DNA from: Ornithinimicrobium faecis
GTDB lineage: Bacteria; Actinomycetota; Actinomycetes; Actinomycetales; Dermatophilaceae
DNA length: 64,000 bases
Direction of reading: 5' to 3'
NCBI RefSeq assembly: GCF_023923225.1
Contig: NZ_CP099489.1
Location: 3,410,001-3,474,000, forward strand
The notes under the pieces are model-generated. The model did not search any database, was not told the DNA's origin, and saw only the letters and a list, made by a program, of their open reading frames with translations. Positions 9,461 through 16,648 of this stretch are shown here, piece by piece; positions within the stretch are counted from its first letter, which is position 1, and each line of letters opens with the position of its first letter. The position numbers and the translations under genes are program-made.

Positions 9461-10709
9461 GGCCACCAAGACACCCGCCGCCGCAGTGGCGGCGGACCTC
9501 GCCGACGAGCGGCTGATCAAGTCCGAGGGCTTCAGCGGTTATCTGTCCGCCCAGGTCAACCGGCTGCGCTCGGGCGACCTCGGCAACCTCCCGGTGATCC
9601 TGGGTCTGGTCATCATCTGCATCGGGTTCTATCTGCAGAACGCCCGGTTCCTCTCCTCGCGCAACATCGTCTCGATCACGCAGTATGCCGCCCCCATCGG
9701 CATCATCGCCCTCGGCATCGTGCTGGTCCTGCTGCTCGGTGAGATCGACCTGTCGGTGGGCTCAGTGAGCGGGATGGCCGCCGCCGTGATGGCGGTGCTG
9801 ATGGTCAATCACGGCCTGTCGACCACCGTGGCGATGCTGGGCGGGGCCGCTGTCGGTGTGGCCGTCGGCCTCTTCTATGCGGCGCTCTATCTGTGGATCG
9901 GCATCCCCTCGTTCGTGTTCTCGCTCGCGGGGCTGCTCGGCTTCCAGGGCGTCCTGCTGTTTGTCCTGGGCAACACCGGCACGATCAACCTGCCCCAGGG
10001 CTCCTGGCTGCTGGAGTTCACCCGGTTCAGCTTCGTGACCGGGTGGCAGTCGTATGCCGTGGTGGCGGTGATCGTGCTGGTCTACCTGGGCTCGCAGTGG
10101 CGGACCACGGTCCGCCGCAGGGCGGCGGGGCTGACGCCCCCGTGGTGGCCGATGATCCTCATCAAGGCGGGCGTGTTCGCCGTGGGGCTGGGTCTGGTGA
10201 CCTACTACGTCAACATCGACCGTGGCTTCAGCTATCTGTGGTGGCTCTTCTTTGGCCTCGTGGTGCTCGTCGACTTTGCGCTCCGGCGCACCCGTTGGGG
10301 CCGGCACGTGTTTGCGGTCGGTGGCAACGAGGAGGCTGCCCGGCGCTCGGGCATCAAGGTCAACCGCGTCTATGTGTCGGTCTTTGTGATGACCTCGTTG
10401 CTCGCTGCCTTCGGCGGTCTGATGGCCGCCGGGCTGCAGACCAGCGTGTCGCAGGCGACGGGCACGACGGACACCAACCTGACGGCCATCGCGGCCGCAG
10501 TGATCGGCGGCACCAGCCTGTTCGGTGGGCGCGGGACGGCCTGGGCTGCGCTCATGGGTGTCCTTGTCCTGCAGGCCATCACCAGTGGTCTCAACCTCGC
10601 CGGTGTCGAGTCCGAGGTGCGCTTCATGGTGACCGGCGCCGTCCTGGTCGTCGCCGTCGGCATCGACTCGCTGTCCCGGCGCGCACGCTCCTCCAGCGGG
10701 AGTGGTTAG
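9453..10709 (+). CDS. sugar ABC transporter permease (XylH/RbsC-like)
   Basis: A 418-residue integral membrane subunit of the same importer. About ten hydrophobic segments start near residue 45 (LPVILGLVIICIGFYLQ). The family signature GEIDLSVGSVSGMAAAVMAV sits in the second or third segment and the ATPase-contact stretch FAVGGNEEAARRSGIKV lies near residue 290. Such EAA-like loops are characteristic of BPD_transp_2 permeases. Length matches XylH (about 390-430). It is the last gene of the operon and is followed by a large hairpin. Confidence 0.92.
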   Translation: MSEATKTPAAAVAADLADERLIKSEGFSGYLSAQVNRLRSGDLGNLPVILGLVIICIGFYLQNARFLSSRNIVSITQYAAPIGIIALGIVLVLLLGEIDLSVGSVSGMAAAVMAVLMVNHGLSTTVAMLGGAAVGVAVGLFYAALYLWIGIPSFVFSLAGLLGFQGVLLFVLGNTGTINLPQGSWLLEFTRFSFVTGWQSYAVVAVIVLVYLGSQWRTTVRRRAAGLTPPWWPMILIKAGVFAVGLGLVTYYVNIDRGFSYLWWLFFGLVVLVDFALRRTRWGRHVFAVGGNEEAARRSGIKVNRVYVSVFVMTSLLAAFGGLMAAGLQTSVSQATGTTDTNLTAIAAAVIGGTSLFGGRGTAWAALMGVLVLQAITSGLNLAGVESEVRFMVTGAVLVVAVGIDSLSRRARSSSGSG

Positions 10710-10721
10710 CCGCCCCCGGAC

Positions 10722-10784
10722 GTATGCCGAAGGGGCACCACACGCGCGGCCGTCGCCGTCCGCAGTGGTGCCCCTTCGGCATAC
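10722..10784. terminator. long perfect inverted repeat after the ABC operon
   Basis: Two 20-nt arms (10722-10741 and 10765-10784) are perfect reverse complements, beginning GTATGCCGAAGGGG and ending CCCCTTCGGCATAC, with a 23-nt GC-rich loop. It lies 12 nt after the permease stop and just before the GTG of the next gene on the same strand. It probably ends the importer transcript. Confidence 0.65.
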
Positions 10785-10792
10785 AGTGAGCT

Positions 10793-11215
10793 GTGTCTCA
10801 GGACTCCCCGCAGACCCCGTCGAAGGCCCCGTCGAGGACCCCACCGCGCGACCCCGGCGTGCCGGGCACTCCCCTCGAGTGGGCGGCTGGCACCGGCGCG
10901 TTCCTGGTCGAGCTGGCCCTGGTCGGCACCGCTGCCGTGGCCACCCGGCTGCTCGTCGGTGGTGGCCTCGGCTGGGTCGCCGGGCTCGCGAGCGCGGTGG
11001 TCGTTGTTGCCATCTGGGCGACCTGGATGGGTCCCCGCTCCAATCGGCGGCTCCCCCTGGCCGGGCGGTTGGTGCTCGGCTGTGGCCTGGTCGTGCTGGC
11101 AGCTGCACTCGCCCACACCGCGGGGCTCACGTCGTGGGCCTGGTGGTTTGGCGGCGTCGGCCTGCTGCTGACGGTGGCGGGTCAGGCGCTGACGCCACCG
11201 AACCCGCCTCGATAG
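10793..11215 (+). CDS. small membrane protein, YrdB/DUF2568-like
   Basis: A 140-residue protein with a Pro/Ser-rich cytosolic N-terminus (about 1-28) and four predicted membrane helices: residues about 30-52, 57-75, 90-108 and 112-130. The pattern, with WMGPRSNRRLPLAGRLVLG between helices 2 and 3, resembles YrdB/DUF2568 proteins of unknown function. The start is GTG, 8 nt after the long hairpin arm. It is followed by the MntA-like gene with a 22-nt gap, but a functional link is not evident. Confidence 0.7.
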   Translation: MSQDSPQTPSKAPSRTPPRDPGVPGTPLEWAAGTGAFLVELALVGTAAVATRLLVGGGLGWVAGLASAVVVVAIWATWMGPRSNRRLPLAGRLVLGCGLVVLAAALAHTAGLTSWAWWFGGVGLLLTVAGQALTPPNPPR

Positions 11216-11237
11216 GATTTGCCATCAAGGAGGTGTC

Positions 11238-11588
11238 ATGCCTGATCAGCAGAGCCCGAGTGACCTGACCCTGGCGCGGCTGCACTTCCAGCCGACCAGT
11301 CCCCGCGGCCGCAGAGTCGCTGCGCGCCGCAAAGATGTCGTCGAGCTGGCGCGATCAGCCGGGTTCGCCAATGTCCGCATCTTCGGCAGCGTCGCTCGGG
11401 GCGACGATGGAGCAACGTCAGACATCGATCTGCTGGTGACTCTTCCGGCAAACGCCAGCCTGTTCACCATCGCGCGTCTCGAGAGAGACCTCACCGAGTT
11501 GCTCGGCGCGGAGGTGGACGTCGTCCCCGACAGCAGCCTGCAGCCCCACCTCGCGGACCGCGTGCACGCTGAGGCAGTGAACCTATGA
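11238..11588 (+). CDS. MntA-type nucleotidyltransferase antitoxin
   Basis: A 116-residue minimal nucleotidyltransferase. The signature GSVARGDDGATSDIDLLV (about residues 47-65) holds the GSxxRG turn and the DxD metal pair; a third acidic residue lies in VDVVPD. Standalone proteins of this kind are antitoxins that AMPylate a HEPN (HepT) toxin encoded just downstream with an overlapping ATGA. A very strong ribosome-binding site (AAGGAGGTGTC) precedes the ATG. Here the overlapping partner frame ends after 14 codons, so the antitoxin appears to be an orphan. Activity against another HEPN protein elsewhere is possible. Confidence 0.85.
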   Translation: MPDQQSPSDLTLARLHFQPTSPRGRRVAARRKDVVELARSAGFANVRIFGSVARGDDGATSDIDLLVTLPANASLFTIARLERDLTELLGAEVDVVPDSSLQPHLADRVHAEAVNL

Positions 11589-11629
11589 GCCACACCGACC
11601 TGGAGTTGCTGGAAGAGGCACTAACGTGA
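11585..11629 (+). pseudogene. 14-codon remnant of a HEPN (HepT-like) toxin
   Basis: ATG at 11585 overlaps the antitoxin stop (ATGA) and encodes MSHTDLELLEEALT before TGA. The start position and the text MSxTDxELLxxAL match the beginning of DUF86/HepT toxins, which are usually 110-140 residues. The remaining toxin is missing and the amidohydrolase start (GTG 11626) lies in the last codons. This suggests a deletion joining the toxin start to the next gene. The call rests on a short match plus exact operon position. Confidence 0.55.
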
Positions 11630-12858
11630 CGACGCTGCTGTTCACGGATGTCAGGGTCTTCGACGGCGAGTCGGACACCCTGCAGGAGGGCCCGGTCGTC
11701 GTGCGCGATGGGCGGATCGTGGCGGTGGGTCCGGGCTCCGACGACCAGGTGGACGGATCGGTTGAGCGGATCGAAGGTCGGGGCCGCACGCTGCTGCCCG
11801 GCCTGATTGACGCGCACTTCCACGCCTATGCGGTCTCCCTGGACATGATGGAGAACGAGACCCGGCTGCTGAGTTATGTCGCCCACGTGGCCTCGCAGCG
11901 GCTGGGTCGAGCGCTGTCTCGCGGATTCACAACCGTCCGGGATGTGGCCGGTGGCGACGCCGGGCTCGCCGCGGCCATCCGCGAGGGCTTCTTCCCCTCA
12001 CCTCGCTATCTCTACACCGGAGCCGCCCTCAGCCAGACCGGTGGCCATGGCGACCCGCGCTCGGCAGACCTGGAGACTGACCTGTGCGGTGGCCACTCCA
12101 CCGAGGTCGTCGACGGCGTGGATGACCTGCGCCGAGCCGTGCGCGAGAGGTTCCGCACCGGCGCCCACGCGATCAAGGTGATGACCTCCGGCGGCGTCAT
12201 CTCACCGGTCGACCCGCTGCGCATCCCGCAATACTCCCCCGACGAGCTCACGGCCGTGTCCGAGGAGGCCACCCGTCGCGGCAGTTACGTTGCGGCACAT
12301 GCCTACTCCCCCGAGGCCATCGTGCACTCGGTGACCCACGGCATACACACGATCGAGCACGGCAACCTGCTCGACGAGCCGACCGCCGCCCTGATGGCCG
12401 AGCACGGCGCCTTCCTGGTGCCGACCTTGGCGACCTATGCCGCGATGGACCGGCACGGACTCGATCTCGGCATGCCAGAGGTCGCGCGCGCCAAGAACGC
12501 CGAGGTCCTCGACGCCGGACAGCGTGCGGTCGAGATCGCCCTGCGTGCAGGCGTCAGAGTCGGCTTCGGCACGGACCTGATGGGCAGCCTGGAGACCGAG
12601 CAACTGACCGGGTTGCGCCTGCAGGCCGAGGCGGTCGGGGCCCATCAGACCCTGCGCTCGGCCACCTCCGTCAACGCTGACCTCATCGGACGGCCCGACC
12701 TCGGCCGCATCGCAGCCGGGGCAGTGGCAGACCTCTTGCTCGTCGAGGGCGATCCACTGGCCGACATCAACACCCTGGCCGACCCCGATGCGGCGCGCGA
12801 GATCTGGCAGGGTGGCGTCCTACGATCGACAGATGCGCTCACCAATCGTCACGGATGA
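11626..12858 (+). CDS. metal-dependent amidohydrolase (imidazolonepropionase/Xaa-Pro dipeptidase-like)
   Basis: A 410-residue cytoplasmic hydrolase. The small beta-sandwich domain is at both ends (VRVFDGESDTLQEGPVVV and GAVADLLLVEGDPL). The TIM-barrel ligands are HxH in LIDAHFHAY (His64, His66), the lysine stretch HAIKVMTSGGV, histidines in VAAHAYSPEA and HTIEHGN, and the aspartate in FGTDLMG. This arrangement fits the cyclic-imide/peptidic amidohydrolase group that includes prolidase-like enzymes. The exact substrate cannot be assigned. Start is GTG at 11626, 3 nt before the end of the HEPN remnant frame; the next gene overlaps its end by 26 nt. Confidence 0.85.
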   Translation: MTTLLFTDVRVFDGESDTLQEGPVVVRDGRIVAVGPGSDDQVDGSVERIEGRGRTLLPGLIDAHFHAYAVSLDMMENETRLLSYVAHVASQRLGRALSRGFTTVRDVAGGDAGLAAAIREGFFPSPRYLYTGAALSQTGGHGDPRSADLETDLCGGHSTEVVDGVDDLRRAVRERFRTGAHAIKVMTSGGVISPVDPLRIPQYSPDELTAVSEEATRRGSYVAAHAYSPEAIVHSVTHGIHTIEHGNLLDEPTAALMAEHGAFLVPTLATYAAMDRHGLDLGMPEVARAKNAEVLDAGQRAVEIALRAGVRVGFGTDLMGSLETEQLTGLRLQAEAVGAHQTLRSATSVNADLIGRPDLGRIAAGAVADLLLVEGDPLADINTLADPDAAREIWQGGVLRSTDALTNRHG

Positions 12859-13405
12859 TGTCTTCGAGCTCTATCCCCACGGACCCGAGGAGACTCACCA
12901 GGATCTGGCCGAGCACCTCCTTGCTCTCGCTGCGGATCCGCACCAGGACGATGAGGTCACCGTGGGCGGACTGCTGGTCCTGGCAGGGGAACACCTCGAG
13001 TCGGCAGGCAATCTGACCGCGGCCGAAGACGCCTTTCGCGAGGCCGCTGCGCATAGGCAGGACCCCAAGGTGCCCGAGCCGCTGACGTATCTGGTGGACG
13101 TGCTGCTCGAACAGGACCGACGCGACGAAGCCGTCGGGATAGACGACGAGCTGCAGCGCAGCCGACCAGAGGACCCCAACACCTACGTCGCGCAGGCTGA
13201 GTCTTGGGAGCACCACGGAGACCTGCAACGCGCGCTCGGCTGGGTCAATCGCGGACTCGCTCTCGATGAGCGGACCGGGGCGTTCCACCAGTCCGACGTC
13301 AAGATGATCTGCCAGACCAGGTGGCGGATCCGGAGGGCACTGGGCTTCGGGGCGGATGAGTATGACCAGGTGGCCATCACCATTCAGGAGACATTCTCCG
13401 GCTGA
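12833..13405 (+). CDS. TPR-like helical-repeat protein, copy 1
   Basis: A 190-residue cytoplasmic protein without a recognised named family. It reads as paired helices with tetratricopeptide-like spacing (LLVLAGEHLESAGNLTAAED, ALGWVNRGLALDERTG) and an acidic N-terminal third. It is clearly related to the protein at 26493-27089: both share the order LA..HL/YF..G(N/D)LT(A/R)AE, then GW(V/Y)NRG(L/I)xLxER. ATG at 12833 is preferred over 12788 because the paralogue starts at the equivalent place. The gene overlaps the amidohydrolase end. A protein-interaction role is only inference. Confidence 0.75.
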   Translation: MRSPIVTDDVFELYPHGPEETHQDLAEHLLALAADPHQDDEVTVGGLLVLAGEHLESAGNLTAAEDAFREAAAHRQDPKVPEPLTYLVDVLLEQDRRDEAVGIDDELQRSRPEDPNTYVAQAESWEHHGDLQRALGWVNRGLALDERTGAFHQSDVKMICQTRWRIRRALGFGADEYDQVAITIQETFSG

Positions 13406-13446
13406 AACCCGTTGCGCCAGCATGCCGTTGAGTCGACGATGATCCC

Positions 13447-14478
13447 GTGAGCACCACGACCTATCCCCTGCACACCGACCGGCTGACCGTGCGCATGCTG
13501 CGTGAGGACGACATCGACGTCCTCACTGCCTATCGCAACGACCCGCAGGTGTCGGCCCTGCAGGACTGGGATCTGCCCTATCCGCGCGAGCGCGCTGAGC
13601 GGCTGGTCGCAGCGCACGCAGACCGCGACGACGTCGAGCCTGGCAAGGGCACGCAGCTCGCCATCGATCTGGACGGCCAACTCATCGGCGACCTCTTCGT
13701 CGGCCTGGATGAGCACTGTGGCGTCGCCGAGATCGGCTTCAGTCTGGCGGCGGATCACCACGGCAAGGGGTATGCCGTGGAGGCGGCTTCGGTGGCCGTC
13801 GATGACCTGATCGATCGGCTGGGTGTGCATCGCCTCGTCGGCGAGTTGTCACCGGACAACCTGGCCTCCGCCCGATTGCTGGAGCGGCTCGGGATGACCT
13901 TTGAGTATTTCGCGGAGAAGTCGTTCTGGTGGCGTGGTGCCTGGGACGACAACCTGTTCTACTCGATGACCGCCGACCAGCGGCGCGCCTGGCGCGACCG
14001 TCTGCTCACGCCGCCGGAGCAGGTGCGGCTCGTCGAGCTCACCCACGAGAACATCGGGCCCTACCGGCGGCTGCGCACGCACCGCACCCAGGAGCGCTTC
14101 GTGGCCACGATGGACCAGTCCTTCGCCGATGCGCTCTTCCCCGAGCCGGAGAACGGACACCCTGTGGTCGCCGTGCTGCGCGGCATCGAGGCCGACGGCG
14201 AGCCGGCCGGCTTCCTGATGTGGGCCGACGCCATTAACGAGGGCACCCCCGATCCCTACCTCTGGCGGTTCCTGATCGACCGGCGCCACCAGGGCCGCGG
14301 GATCGGCCGGCAAGCTCTCGACCTCTGGACCGCCGACCTGCGCGCCGCCGGACAGACGGCCGTCGAGGCCAGCTGGGTGCAGGCACCCGGCGGTCCCGAA
14401 GCGTTCTATCTCAAGGCCGGCTTCGCACTCACCGGTGAGATGGACGACGACGAGGCCGTGGCCCGCCTCGAGCTCTGA
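13447..14478 (+). CDS. double-domain GNAT N-acetyltransferase
   Basis: A 343-residue fusion of two GNAT domains. Residues about 1-170 resemble RimJ/RimL-type acetyltransferases (TDRLTVRMLREDDIDVLTAY, acetyl-CoA loop HHGKGYAVEA, and LLERLGMTFE). Residues about 185-343 form a second GNAT with acetyl-CoA loop RRHQGRGIGRQAL and ending FYLKAGFALTGEM. Tandem GNATs are seen in antibiotic- and small-molecule-acetylating enzymes, but the substrate is unknown. Start is GTG at 13447. A member of the dispersed hairpin family follows 22 nt after the stop. Confidence 0.87.
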   Translation: MSTTTYPLHTDRLTVRMLREDDIDVLTAYRNDPQVSALQDWDLPYPRERAERLVAAHADRDDVEPGKGTQLAIDLDGQLIGDLFVGLDEHCGVAEIGFSLAADHHGKGYAVEAASVAVDDLIDRLGVHRLVGELSPDNLASARLLERLGMTFEYFAEKSFWWRGAWDDNLFYSMTADQRRAWRDRLLTPPEQVRLVELTHENIGPYRRLRTHRTQERFVATMDQSFADALFPEPENGHPVVAVLRGIEADGEPAGFLMWADAINEGTPDPYLWRFLIDRRHQGRGIGRQALDLWTADLRAAGQTAVEASWVQAPGGPEAFYLKAGFALTGEMDDDEAVARLEL

Positions 14479-14500
14479 GGACGAGGGACCTACGCGACAC

Positions 14501-14534
14501 GGGTGGGTGGGTCACCACCTGACTCATCCACCCC
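14501..14534 (+). terminator. dispersed hairpin family, copy A
   Basis: GGGTGGGTGGGTCA and TGACTCATCCACCC enclose a CCACC-type loop; two positions pair as G-T. It follows the GNAT stop by 22 nt. Three relatives with the same core GAGTCA...TGACTC occur at 16594, 29086 and 43307, all outside genes. Confidence 0.65.
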
Positions 14535-14619
14535 TTCCCCACCCAACTGGCCCCGCCGGCGAGCGCACGCTGTGTCAGCATGGCCAGCGACACAGACGTC
14601 CACCCGAGAGGGACCAACC

Positions 14620-16560
14620 ATGAGTCTTCGTGCCCGTCCGACCCTGCTCCTGGTCCTGCTGGTGATGTGGGGCCTGATCGCCTGGACACCGGGCGCCCCG
14701 GTGACGTCACCGGTCGAGTCTCCCCCACCAGCCCCGACCACCAACCCGATCGACGGGGTCCCGACCACCGGGCTCACGGCATACGAGGACATGGTCACCG
14801 AACTCACGCGACTTCGGGACCGGCACGGAGTGCAGCTCAGCCAGGCCGGCACCTCCAACGAGGGCCGCGGCGTCTGGCTCGCAGGGGTCGGTGACGGGCC
14901 ACGCGCCGTCCTGGTCGTCGCCCAGCAGCACGGCAACGAACCGCACGGCAGTGAAGCAGCGCTGGACTATCTGCACACCCTCGCAACGAGCAACAAGCCG
15001 GCGATCCGGCACATCCGCGACGAGCTGACCATCTGGGTCATGCCGCGCGTCAATCCCGATGGCGCAGCGAACAATTGGCGGCAGAACGTCGACCCCGAGT
15101 GCGACCCCGAAATCCGGGACTGCACGCCTGGTCGCGGCATCGACCCGAACCGCTGGCACGACCCGACCGAGCTGACGCAGGACGTGCCAGCGCCGGAGAC
15201 CGTGGCGGTGCGCGGGGTGTTTGAACAGGTGGATCCCGAGCTGGTGGTGGACCTGCACGGTCAGCTCAGTTATGTCGATGACGAGGTGGCACCGATCACC
15301 GCGAGCGTCGCGTGGCCAGTCATCGCCCCGGAGGACCTGACGCCCGAGCGCGAGGCCGCGATCGCCTATGCCAAGCAGGTGTCGGTGCTGATGGCCGACT
15401 CGGTCGACAACTCCCGGCGCGGTCTGGCCTCGCAGTATCCGCTGGGCACCGGTTCGCTGCTGACCGCCCGCAACGCCTATGGGTGGCAGGGCGCCGCGAC
15501 GGTGCTGTTCGAGCAGCGCTCCAATGGCGGGATCCGCGACCTGCGGCCGCGGGTTGACGAGGCCTATGACGCGCTGATGACCGTGACGACCGCGGTGGCG
15601 GACGGCTCGGTCCACGATGTCGACCCGGCGCTGGCCGACGCGATCCCCGAGCGGGGACTGCAGGTCGGTCCGGAGCGGCCGATGTTGCCGCGCTCGTGCC
15701 CGGCCAGCCACGGCGTTCGCGGCAGCGGCGAGGTGCTCGAACACGAGGGCAGCGTCTATGACCTGGTCACCGAGCACGCCACGCGCGTGGTGCCCGACGC
15801 CAGCGAGGCCTACGAGCGACCCACCACCGCGCAGGCTTGCGATCTGGGCAACGCCTTCCGGATGCTGGAGCGCGGCAACGCGGCCCGGGCGGCGGACCTT
15901 GTGGCCCCCTATGACTACAGCGTGCTCCAGATCGAGGACCCGGAGACGGGGCGCGAGCACCTCGCCCTGGTCGAGGACTTCGGCGGCAGTGGTCCGTATG
16001 CACGGGGCTGGGGTCTGTTTGTCCACTCCCCCGACTCGTCGTCGTCGACCACGGTGGTCGCGGCCTACCCGACGTCCGCGACCTTCTCCGAGCGGCTGGC
16101 TGCGCAGGTGTTTGACCGCGACGACGCCGAGAACCTGCTCGTCGCCGGAGCGCACCGGACTGCGAACCGGGCCGATGCCGACACCTATGAGCCTGCCAAC
16201 GCCACAACCGCTTCGGAGAGCGCTCTGCGCCGGGTCGCGATCGAGGCGGTCGACCGGGACGAGACGTCGCTCCAGGTGCTCGGCGCCACGCGTGACGGAC
16301 TCGAGGTGCCCCTCACCTCCGGCACCGTGCCACCGAGCGACCTGGCGTGGACCGTCGACTCGGGGCTGTCGTCCGCTGGCTATCCGACCTGCCTGTATGC
16401 CGATGGCACCTGTGACGATCTCGGCTCCACCGGCAACCTGCTCGCCCAGGATGCACGCGCGGTCCGCGCCGAGCCATTGGTGATCTATCCGTCCTATGCC
16501 GTGCGCGGCACGCTCGCAGCTCGGGAGAAGTTGGCGGGCGTGCTGGCCGAACTGCTCTGA
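14620..16560 (+). CDS. secreted M14-family zinc carboxypeptidase
   Basis: A 646-residue exported peptidase. ATG at 14620 gives the signal segment SLRARPTLLLVLLVMWGLIA; an earlier in-frame start (14503) lies inside the preceding hairpin. The M14 domain (about 55-350) shows the zinc ligands in QQHGNEPHGSE (HxxE) and DLHGQ, the substrate-binding stretch WVMPRVNPDGA, and a candidate general base in VLFEQRSNGG. About 300 residues after it have no clear family; they contain paired cysteines and may bind cell wall or ligand. The product likely trims peptides or peptidoglycan stems outside the cell. A perfect bidirectional hairpin follows. Confidence 0.88.
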   Translation: MSLRARPTLLLVLLVMWGLIAWTPGAPVTSPVESPPPAPTTNPIDGVPTTGLTAYEDMVTELTRLRDRHGVQLSQAGTSNEGRGVWLAGVGDGPRAVLVVAQQHGNEPHGSEAALDYLHTLATSNKPAIRHIRDELTIWVMPRVNPDGAANNWRQNVDPECDPEIRDCTPGRGIDPNRWHDPTELTQDVPAPETVAVRGVFEQVDPELVVDLHGQLSYVDDEVAPITASVAWPVIAPEDLTPEREAAIAYAKQVSVLMADSVDNSRRGLASQYPLGTGSLLTARNAYGWQGAATVLFEQRSNGGIRDLRPRVDEAYDALMTVTTAVADGSVHDVDPALADAIPERGLQVGPERPMLPRSCPASHGVRGSGEVLEHEGSVYDLVTEHATRVVPDASEAYERPTTAQACDLGNAFRMLERGNAARAADLVAPYDYSVLQIEDPETGREHLALVEDFGGSGPYARGWGLFVHSPDSSSSTTVVAAYPTSATFSERLAAQVFDRDDAENLLVAGAHRTANRADADTYEPANATTASESALRRVAIEAVDRDETSLQVLGATRDGLEVPLTSGTVPPSDLAWTVDSGLSSAGYPTCLYADGTCDDLGSTGNLLAQDARAVRAEPLVIYPSYAVRGTLAAREKLAGVLAELL

Positions 16561-16593
16561 GCAGTCGTTCCACAGCCGGCATACATGACGCAG

Positions 16594-16626
16594 GGGTGGG
16601 TGAGTCAGCACCTGACTCACCCACCC
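16594..16626. terminator. dispersed hairpin family, copy B (perfect 14-bp stem)
   Basis: GGGTGGGTGAGTCA, loop GCACC and TGACTCACCCACCC pair perfectly. It lies between the convergent stops at 16560 and 16649, so it can end both transcripts. Confidence 0.75.
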
Positions 16627-16648
16627 GTCGTCACCACGCTTGAGTTGC

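Noticed and set aside
9762..11108. Minus-strand frame opposite the xylose-type permease
   Set aside because: It is a GC-driven shadow; permease topology and motifs on the plus strand are clear.
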